This document shows, one piece after another, positions 5,917-10,921 of a DNA stretch of 10,921 nucleotides; position 1 is the first letter of the stretch; every line of letters starts with the position of its first letter. Below the pieces are notes generated by a model, which was given only the letters and a program-made list of their open reading frames with translations, had not been told where the DNA came from and did not search any database. The position numbers and the translations under genes were made by a program. Source of the DNA: Elusimicrobia bacterium RIFCSPLOWO2_01_FULL_59_12 (lineage in GTDB: Bacteria > Elusimicrobiota > Elusimicrobia > 2-01-FULL-59-12); assembly GCA_001800075.1 (NCBI GenBank), contig MGUR01000052.1, positions 1 through 10,921 on the forward strand, read 5' to 3'.

Positions 5917-6533
5917 GAAGGAAGCAGGGCGCGCTGGAAGGCGTCCTCAAGGCGGGACTGCAAGGCGGCATCGTCAAAATCCTGAAGGGATCCCTGGTAG
6001 AGAAAAACGGATTTCTGCCGGCAGATCGCGCCCCCCGTGATTTTTCGCCGGCCCGACAAAATATCAAAGGCGACCGGTTCGTTGAAGCAGTGACGCGTGG
6101 AGAAGGGAGCCAGAGTCTTGCAATCCCGGCAGTCGGCCAGGCGCGCGTGCGAGAGGGGGGGGAGGGCTTGCAGGATCACGGTATGAATCCAACCGTAAAC
6201 GTCTTTCAACGCAGTCGGAAGGGGCGGCTGGCCGGCGCGCCAGCACAGGGAAAGGCATAAATCCTGGTCATGGAGCCCCGCGCCGCCGCCGGTCGGGCGC
6301 TGAATAGTTTCCCAGCCGGAGGGAATGAACGTACGGAGACCGTCGAGACGCTGATGTTTTCCATACGAAACGGCGGGACGGACCCAACGGAAAAATCGCA
6401 GAACGGGAGGGCGGTCCTCGTTATGCATGTTTTGCATGGTCGATACATCATAGGCCATGTTGTCTGGGCCGGACATGGGCGGGGTGGTGAGGATTTTCCA
6501 GGTTTTGAACCGCGTGAGGACAGCGGCGCTCAT
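5913..6533 (-). CDS. lplA: Lipoate-protein ligase / octanoyltransferase family protein (LplA/LipM type)
   Basis: This 206-residue protein of the biotin/lipoate ligase fold should attach lipoate or octanoate to the carrier lysine of GcvH. Visible motifs: LRFFRWVRPAVSYGKHQ (45-61), QRPTGGGAGLHDQDL (78-92), HCFNEPVAFDI (148-158), and GRRKITGGAICR (161-172) with the catalytic Lys164, then LYQGSL (178-183). Cys149 sits where LipM-type octanoyltransferases carry their acyl-thioester cysteine, so LipM activity is as likely as ATP-dependent LplA. It is shorter than E. coli LplA (no C-terminal domain). An odd C-x2-C pair (Cys135, Cys138) lies just before Cys149. Its ATG overlaps the gcvPB stop (ATGA) and its stop overlaps the next ATG. 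The position with the glycine cleavage genes supports GcvH as substrate. Confidence 0.85.
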   Translation of the reverse strand: MSAAVLTRFKTWKILTTPPMSGPDNMAYDVSTMQNMHNEDRPPVLRFFRWVRPAVSYGKHQRLDGLRTFIPSGWETIQRPTGGGAGLHDQDLCLSLCWRAGQPPLPTALKDVYGWIHTVILQALPPLSHARLADCRDCKTLAPFSTRHCFNEPVAFDILSGRRKITGGAICRQKSVFLYQGSLQDFDDAALQSRLEDAFQRALLPS

Positions 6534-8011
6534 TTGGGAATGCGTTTAGAACAGGACGAGTGGACGGGAACGGCTTTCCACCGAAGATTGGGTTGGCGCG
6601 CGGCGGTAACTTCATCCAGCCGGCGGACCGGTGTGGAGTGCGGGGCCGTGCGCAGCAAATCCGGGTTTTGTTCGGCTTCCTGCGCGATTTGGTTCATCGC
6701 ATCGATAAATCCATCCAAGGTTTGTTTGGATTCCGTTTCGGTGGGCTCGATCATCATGGCTTCGTCCACAATGAGCGGGAAATAAATCGTGGGCGGGTGG
6801 AAGCCGTAGTCCAGCAGGCGCTTGGCAATGTCCAGCGTCCTGACGCCTTTCGGTTTTTGCTTGGCGGCGGTCACGACGCATTCGTGCATGCACAGATCAT
6901 CGATCGCCAGTTGATAGCGGTCTTTCAATTTGGCGCGGAGGTAATTGGCGTTCAGGATGGCGGCTTCGCTGACTTTACGCACGCCCTCACGTCCCAGGCA
7001 GCGAAGGTAGGTGTGGGCGCGCAGGAGGATCAGGGAATTGCCGTTGAAGGTCCGCATCTTGCCGATGGACAGCGGCGCGGATTCCTCCAGCGAATAGCCC
7101 TGCTCTGTTTTTCGCACGCGCGGCACCGGCAGGAACGGCGTGAGCGCTTGCGTGACGCCGACCGGTCCCGCCGCCGGCCCGCCGCCGCCGTGCGGCGTCG
7201 AAAAGGTTTTGTGCAGGTTCAAGTGCATGATATCGAAGCCCAAATCGCCCGGGCGTATCAGGCCGACCAGCGCATTCATGTTGGCGCCATCCAGATAAAG
7301 CAGCGCGCCCGCGTCGTGCACGCGTTTGGCGATGTCCTTGATCTGGGTTTCGAACAACCCCAAGGTGTTGGGATTGGTGAGCATGAAGACGGCCGTGTCC
7401 CGATCGAGCGCCGCTTCGAGGGCTTGAAGGTCCACCCGTCCTTGGTTGTCCGATTTCACGCTTTTCACCTGGTATCCCGCGATCATCGCGGACGCCGGGT
7501 TGGTGCCGTGCGCGGAGTCCGGCACGATCACGGTTTTGCGCGCGCTGCCTTTGTATTTGTGATACGCCCGCGCGATGAGGAGTCCCGCCAGTTCGCCGTG
7601 CGCGCCCGCGGAAGGCTGGAGGCTGAACTCGGCCATGCCGCAGATCTCTGAGAGCGACCGTTCGAGTTCGTAATACACTTGGAGAAATCCCTGGACGGTC
7701 GACGCCGGCTGCAGCGGGTGCAGCGCTTTGAAGCCGGTGAACCCCGCCACTTGCTCGCACACCTTGGGGTTGTATTTCATCGTGCAGGATCCCAGGGGGT
7801 AGAAATGGGTGTCAATGCTGAAGTTGAGCTGGGAAAGCCGCGTGTAATGCCGGACCACGTCCAGTTCGCTCATTTCCGGGAGCGCGGGAGGCGATTGGCG
7901 AAGCGATTCGCGCGGCAGGACCTGTGCGGGATCGATCGAGGGAACATCCAAAGCGGGCAGCGTATAGCCGCGCCGTCCGGGCTGCGTTTTTTCAAAGATC
8001 AGAGATTCCAT
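6530..8011 (-). CDS. gcvPB: Glycine dehydrogenase (decarboxylating) subunit 2, P-protein beta half
   Basis: This is the PLP-binding half of the two-subunit P-protein, which decarboxylates glycine and passes the aminomethyl group to the lipoyl arm of GcvH. It has 493 residues, typical for GcvPB. Motifs: FYPLGSCTMKYNPK (70-83), QPSAGAHGE (132-140), DSAHGTNPASA (165-175), TNPNTLGLFE (212-221), DGANMNA (241-247), and HLNLHKTFSTPHGGGGP (263-279) with the PLP-binding Lys268. KMRTFNG and the EPTETESK segment near the C-terminus are also typical. On the minus strand GAGG lies four bases before the ATG. It is separated from gcvPA by a toxin-antitoxin pair; its start is 13 bases after the small antitoxin stop. 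No defect is visible. Confidence 0.97.
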   Translation of the reverse strand: MESLIFEKTQPGRRGYTLPALDVPSIDPAQVLPRESLRQSPPALPEMSELDVVRHYTRLSQLNFSIDTHFYPLGSCTMKYNPKVCEQVAGFTGFKALHPLQPASTVQGFLQVYYELERSLSEICGMAEFSLQPSAGAHGELAGLLIARAYHKYKGSARKTVIVPDSAHGTNPASAMIAGYQVKSVKSDNQGRVDLQALEAALDRDTAVFMLTNPNTLGLFETQIKDIAKRVHDAGALLYLDGANMNALVGLIRPGDLGFDIMHLNLHKTFSTPHGGGGPAAGPVGVTQALTPFLPVPRVRKTEQGYSLEESAPLSIGKMRTFNGNSLILLRAHTYLRCLGREGVRKVSEAAILNANYLRAKLKDRYQLAIDDLCMHECVVTAAKQKPKGVRTLDIAKRLLDYGFHPPTIYFPLIVDEAMMIEPTETESKQTLDGFIDAMNQIAQEAEQNPDLLRTAPHSTPVRRLDEVTAARQPNLRWKAVPVHSSCSKRIPK

Positions 8012-8024
8012 AAAACCTCTTTCG

Positions 8025-8195
8025 TCATCTGACTCTTATCCGGTTCGCAGGAATCGTAACGACCTTGCCGTTTTTCCAAACCGCGATAGGAATTCCGTCC
8101 TTTTTGTGGTCTTTGAGGGCCTTGGCGACCGCAACTTTTAGAGCTTTTTCGGCCTTTCGAGCAAGTGAAGGAAGTTTCCCGTTCGTTTTTTTCAT
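8025..8195 (-). CDS. Small protein, candidate antitoxin of the zeta-like toxin
   Basis: This 56-residue reading frame begins MKKTNGKLPSLARKAEKALK, continues with AVAKALKDHKKDG, and ends IPIAVWKNGKVVTIPANRIR. The N-terminal half is a Lys/Ala-rich helix; the second half reads as beta strands (G-(I)-P-(I)-A-V-W-x-N-G-K-V-V-x-I-P). Small proteins with the G-x-P-x-x-x-W-x-x-G-K-V pattern occur next to zeta-like AAA kinases in many bacteria, as I recall. The ATG overlaps the toxin stop (ATGA), so translation is coupled. The order is toxin first, the reverse of most modules. GGAGGG lies about 12 bases before the ATG, inside the toxin gene. A longer frame on the same strand (8235-7999) is a shadow. 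Confidence 0.72.
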   Translation of the reverse strand: MKKTNGKLPSLARKAEKALKVAVAKALKDHKKDGIPIAVWKNGKVVTIPANRIRVR

Positions 8196-8779
8196 GATGG
8201 GTTAAGGCCCTCCTGGATTTGAAGAAATAAATCATGTTTTAAGACGTTTCTTGCTCCATCCTTTTCTAAGGCGATGAGATGAGGTTGTTGGTCGGAATTA
8301 TCGAGCAGGAACCAGCTGTCCAGTAAAGGATAATAGGCTCCGAAGAGATTGGCCAGACTGCGCTTGAAGCGCCGCCGGACGTCGGATTCAGGGACGGAGT
8401 GGCCTCCCCGTTGTACTCGGTAACGGATTCGCTGGAGCGCGGTATCCACATTGGGAAGCCATAAGTAGAACAGGTGGACACGATACCCATATGCTCGCAG
8501 TTTTTTGAAAAGAGATATGTATGTTTTCCCCGAGAGTGTTGTTTCAAATCCGAAGTCCTTGCGCTGGGCCGCCAGTTCTTTGATCCGCCCCAGCATCAAT
8601 CGGCCCGCCTCGATCGCGGCGGCGGCGGGTGAGTAAGGTGAAAGTCCTTTGGCGATCATATCCGCGTTCACAAACTCCGGGCAGTGGGCGTAGTGTGGAA
8701 GAAATTGGTCAGCAAACGTCGTTTTGCCTGCCCCGTTCGGCCCGGCAATCACATAGAGATTAAAACGCGCGTGCTTCAT
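8192..8779 (-). CDS. Zeta-toxin-like P-loop kinase
   Basis: From the ATG at 8779 this 195-residue protein has Walker A GPNGAGKTT (residues 13-21, Lys19), then FVNADMIAKGLSP (about 37-49), the FGFETTLSGKTY segment (about 77-88) and R-x-x-x-R-V-Q-R-G-G-H-S-V-P-E-x-D-V-R-R-R-F (about 117-138). This set matches the zeta toxin/COG4185 family. Studied zeta toxins phosphorylate UDP-N-acetylglucosamine and disturb cell-wall synthesis; the substrate of this subgroup is not known to me. The open frame continues upstream to 8857, but that part lies inside gcvPA. The ATG at 8779 is only two bases after the gcvPA stop, so it is translationally coupled to glycine decarboxylase. Key residues look intact. 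Confidence 0.85.
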   Translation of the reverse strand: MKHARFNLYVIAGPNGAGKTTFADQFLPHYAHCPEFVNADMIAKGLSPYSPAAAAIEAGRLMLGRIKELAAQRKDFGFETTLSGKTYISLFKKLRAYGYRVHLFYLWLPNVDTALQRIRYRVQRGGHSVPESDVRRRFKRSLANLFGAYYPLLDSWFLLDNSDQQPHLIALEKDGARNVLKHDLFLQIQEGLNPS

Positions 8780-8781
8780 GT

Positions 8782-10116
8782 TCAGCCGAGTGCTTCTTTC
8801 AGGGCGCGGACCAGATGGTCGATATCCGCCTTGGTTTTTGTCTCCGTCACGCACCACAGCGACGCGTTATCCAGTTCGGGGTACCATTTTTTCAGCGACA
8901 GGCCGCCCAGAATATCCTGTTTGGTCAAGCGCTCCTGAAGCGTTTCCGCCGGGAGTTTCGTCTGCAGAACAAACTCGTTAAAAAACGGCGCGTTGAAGGG
9001 AACACGGACGCCCGGGATTTGCTTGAGCTGATCAAACGCATAATGGCTTTTGGCCAGATTTTGGGACGCCATGTCCCGCACGCCTTGTTTTCCCAGCAGC
9101 GCCATGTAAAAAGTGGAACACTCCGCGACCAGCGCGGTCGTGGTGCAGACGTTGGAGGTCGCCTTTTCCCGGCGGATATGCTGCTCGCGGGCTTGAAGCG
9201 TTAAGACGAAAGCGCGCTTCCCATCCACATCTGTGGTTTGCCCCACCAAACGGCCCGGCATTTTGCGCAGCCATTTCTCTTTGCAGGTGAAGAGTCCCAA
9301 ATACGGACCCCCGTAGCCTACCGGGATTCCCAGCGGCTGGCCTTCCGCTACCGCGATATCGGCGTCGTATTCTCCAGGCGGGATCACCAGGCCCAACGAA
9401 ATCGGATTCACGGCGGCGATGAACAGAGCGCCCACGGCCCGGGCCGCCGGCCCGAGCTCGCGAACCGGTTCGAGGCACCCGAAGAAGTTCGGGTTTTGCA
9501 CGACGATCGCCGCCGTGCGTTCCGAGAGGTTTTTCTTGATGAAATCGATGTCGAGAAGCCCCTGGATGTGCGGGATCTCCACCAGTTTGATATCCATCTC
9601 GGAGGTGTAGGTGGTCAGCACCGCGCGGTAATCGGGGTGCAGTGTCCGGGGGATGAGAACTTCTTTGCGGCCGGTCTCGCGCAGGGCGAGCAGGACGGCC
9701 TCCGCCAGGGCGCTGGCGCCTTCGTACATGCCGGCGTTGCAGATCTCCATCGCCATCAGTTCGCAGATCATGCTCTGGAATTCGTAAAGCGTTTGAAGCG
9801 TCCCCTGGCTGACTTCCGGCTGGTACGGCGTATAGGAGGTGAGGAATTCGCCGCGGCTCATCAGGGCCGGGATCGCGGAGGGGGAGAAATGATCGTAAGC
9901 GCCCGCGCCCAGGAAAGACAGCAGCTTCCCCGGGGCTTTGTTCTTCGACGCCAATTCATGCGCGATCCGGAGCACTTCACCTTCCGCCAAGCCCGCCGGA
10001 ATGGCCATCTCCTGGCGGTAGAGCGGCAGGTGCTTGACCAGGTCTTCGAATTTTTTCACGCCGATGGCGGCCAGCATCTCCTGCCGTTCGGCGTCCGTGT
10101 GGGGGATAAAGTCCAT
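8782..10116 (-). CDS. gcvPA: Glycine dehydrogenase (decarboxylating) subunit 1, P-protein alpha half
   Basis: This 444-residue protein is the partner of GcvPB; together they form the P-protein tetramer. Typical segments: the N-terminal FIPHTDAERQEMLAAIG (3-19), LSFLGAGAYDHFSPSAI (66-82), EFLTSYTPYQPEVSQGTLQ (90-108), EFQSMICELMAMEICNAGMYEGASALAEA (112-140), VVQNPNFFGCLE (about 210-221), GYGGPYLGLF (about 268-277), RLVGQTTDVDGKRAFVLTLQAREQHIRREKATSNVC. Length and motifs are normal. The ATG overlaps the gcvH stop by one base (TAATG), and the toxin gene begins two bases after its stop. Confidence 0.97.
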   Translation of the reverse strand: MDFIPHTDAERQEMLAAIGVKKFEDLVKHLPLYRQEMAIPAGLAEGEVLRIAHELASKNKAPGKLLSFLGAGAYDHFSPSAIPALMSRGEFLTSYTPYQPEVSQGTLQTLYEFQSMICELMAMEICNAGMYEGASALAEAVLLALRETGRKEVLIPRTLHPDYRAVLTTYTSEMDIKLVEIPHIQGLLDIDFIKKNLSERTAAIVVQNPNFFGCLEPVRELGPAARAVGALFIAAVNPISLGLVIPPGEYDADIAVAEGQPLGIPVGYGGPYLGLFTCKEKWLRKMPGRLVGQTTDVDGKRAFVLTLQAREQHIRREKATSNVCTTTALVAECSTFYMALLGKQGVRDMASQNLAKSHYAFDQLKQIPGVRVPFNAPFFNEFVLQTKLPAETLQERLTKQDILGGLSLKKWYPELDNASLWCVTETKTKADIDHLVRALKEALG

Positions 10117-10502
10117 TAGGGGTGCCCGGCCGCTTCCGGGCTTTTGAGAAAATCCTGATACTGCTCTTCGGTCATCAGGTTTTCAACCTCAGACGGATTC
10201 GACATCTCGATAGCGAACATCCAGCCCTTTTCGAAGGGAGATTGATTGATCAGCCCCGGATCTTTTTCCAGATCGGCATTGGCCTTCACCAGGGTGCCGG
10301 AGACCGGCGCGTAGATGCTGAACGCGGCTTTCACGGACTCGATGGTGGCGGCTTCGTCTCCGGCCTTCAACGTCCTGCCGGTCTTAGGCACCTCCACATA
10401 CACGACGTCGGTCACTTCCTTCTGCGCATGATCGGAAAGGCCGACGTAGGCGATTGGACCTTCCGGACGGACCCATTCGTGGGTTTTGGCATAGCGACGC
10501 AT
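10116..10502 (-). CDS. gcvH: Glycine cleavage system H protein
   Basis: GcvH is the small lipoyl carrier that shuttles the aminomethyl group from P-protein to T-protein and its dihydrolipoyl group to the L-protein. This 128-residue protein has RYAKTHEWVR (3-12), IAYVGLSDHAQKEVTDVVYVEVP (17-39) and the lipoylation site ESVKAA with Lys58. APVSG (65-69), NPSEVENLM and YQDFL near the C-terminus are typical. AGGAAGGA lies about nine bases before the ATG. The upstream gap to gcvT holds a 76-bp inverted repeat. The stop overlaps the gcvPA ATG. Confidence 0.97.
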   Translation of the reverse strand: MRRYAKTHEWVRPEGPIAYVGLSDHAQKEVTDVVYVEVPKTGRTLKAGDEAATIESVKAAFSIYAPVSGTLVKANADLEKDPGLINQSPFEKGWMFAIEMSNPSEVENLMTEEQYQDFLKSPEAAGHP

Positions 10503-10524
10503 AAATGATTCCTTCCTTTGCCAA

Positions 10525-10600
10525 CGTCATCCCCGCATGTCGTTAGCGGGGATCCAGTGTCGTTAAGCGTCACTGGATTCCCGCTTTCGCGGGAATGACG
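10525..10600. repeat. 76-bp inverted-repeat element between gcvT and gcvH
   Basis: The left arm (CGTCATCCCCGC...GCGGGGATCCAGTG, 10525-10559) is nearly the reverse complement of the right arm (CACTGGATTCCCGC..GCGGGAATGACG, 10571-10600). Each arm is itself a hairpin: CCCCGC/GCGGGG around ATGTCGTTA, and CCCGC/GCGGG around TTTC. This is a REP/BIME-like or miniature element of the GTCATTCCCGCGAAAGCGGGAATC type scattered in many genomes. Sitting in the transcript it could attenuate or stabilise gcvT or gcvH mRNA. Confidence 0.75.
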
Positions 10601-10607
10601 AGGGGTA

Positions 10608-10921
10608 TTATTTTTTATAGAACGGCAGAGTCACAACGGCTGCGGGGACGCGTTGGGCGTGGATGTCCACCTCCAGGCGCGTTCCCGGTTTGTTCCAGTC
10701 GGCCGGGGCATAGGCCAGCCCGATCCCTTTTTGCAGCGAGGGGGAAAACGTTCCGCTGGTGGTGTCCCCGCCGGCCACGCCCTCCTTGTAAATTTTACAG
10801 CCCTGGCGGGGGACGCCCCGCGCCAGAAGTTCATACGCCAAGAGCCGGCTCTTGACCCCGCCTTGCTTCTGTTTCCAAAGCGCGGCCCGGCCGATGAAAT
10901 CTCCCTTGTCCCATTTGACGG
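10608..10921 (-). CDS. gcvT: Aminomethyltransferase (glycine cleavage T protein), C-terminal part
   Basis: The frame is open at the right edge (two bases of a split codon), so the N-terminal folate-binding part is missing. About 103 residues are visible, starting VKWDKGDFIGRAALWKQKQ, then GVKSRLLAYELLARGVPRQG (the family's ..G.PR.G.. turn), GGDTTSGTFSPSLQKGIGLAY and the ending AAVVTLPFYKK. T-protein transfers the methylene group to tetrahydrofolate and releases ammonia. The TTSGTFSP loop and PFYK ending are diagnostic. It is the first visible gene of the gcv operon; any glycine riboswitch would lie outside the window. Confidence 0.93.
   Translation of the reverse strand, partial: VKWDKGDFIGRAALWKQKQGGVKSRLLAYELLARGVPRQGCKIYKEGVAGGDTTSGTFSPSLQKGIGLAYAPADWNKPGTRLEVDIHAQRVPAAVVTLPFYKK

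Noticed and set aside
6560..7651. 363-residue plus-strand frame opposite gcvPB
   Set aside because: Antisense of the clear gcvPB. Composition is rich in Arg, His and Gln, as expected for a mirror frame.
7999..8235. 78-residue minus-strand frame across the toxin-antitoxin/gcvPB junction
   Set aside because: It covers the small antitoxin and the gcvPB start in the wrong frame. The 56-residue frame has the ATGA overlap and a protein-like pattern.
9238..10119. 293-residue plus-strand frame opposite gcvPA
   Set aside because: Mirror of a strongly conserved gene, with no motif or ribosome binding site.

Overview
The window looks like a chromosomal segment of an uncultured, GC-rich, probably Gram-negative bacterium. 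Most of it is ordinary metabolism: queuosine, glycine cleavage, lipoylation and alpha-glucan enzymes. Three features point to a deep-branching environmental lineage (Omnitrophota or Elusimicrobiota type) more than to a model phylum: the two-subunit P-protein (gcvPA/gcvPB), a TMTC-like membrane glycosyltransferase with TPRs, and small toxin-antitoxin cassettes between housekeeping genes. That placement is a guess.

Left part, plus strand. Positions 2-295 are the 3' end of queG, followed by an extended -10 promoter and a two-gene toxin-antitoxin cassette (PF09720-type antitoxin, RelE/ParE-type toxin). Ten bases later comes a four-helix membrane protein whose cytoplasmic tail ends in a winged-helix-like domain. 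After it, 1614-1744 holds five CTTACTC repeats spaced about 21 bp, then a very strong hairpin (1728-1765) at the meeting point of the convergent transcripts.

Middle part, minus strand. A ribbon-helix-helix regulator (4176-4370) and a GH13 amylase-like protein (1745-4225) form a short operon. Its promoter has a consensus TTGACA box and palindromes lying between and over the -35 and -10. The amylase-like protein appears to span the membrane: a predicted extracytoplasmic beta-sandwich domain, a transmembrane helix, then a catalytic domain that should face the cytoplasm.

Right part, minus strand. Reading from the right edge: gcvT (partial), a 76-bp inverted-repeat element, gcvH, gcvPA, a zeta-toxin-like kinase, a 56-residue candidate antitoxin, gcvPB, a lipoate/octanoate ligase-family protein, and a TMTC-like glycosyltransferase. 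From gcvH onward genes abut or overlap by 1-4 bases, or are 2-13 bases apart, so they are probably one transcript. T, H and P proteins with the lipoyl-attachment enzyme make a coherent glycine cleavage unit. The toxin-antitoxin pair is inserted exactly between the two P-protein subunit genes and is the most unusual item in the window.
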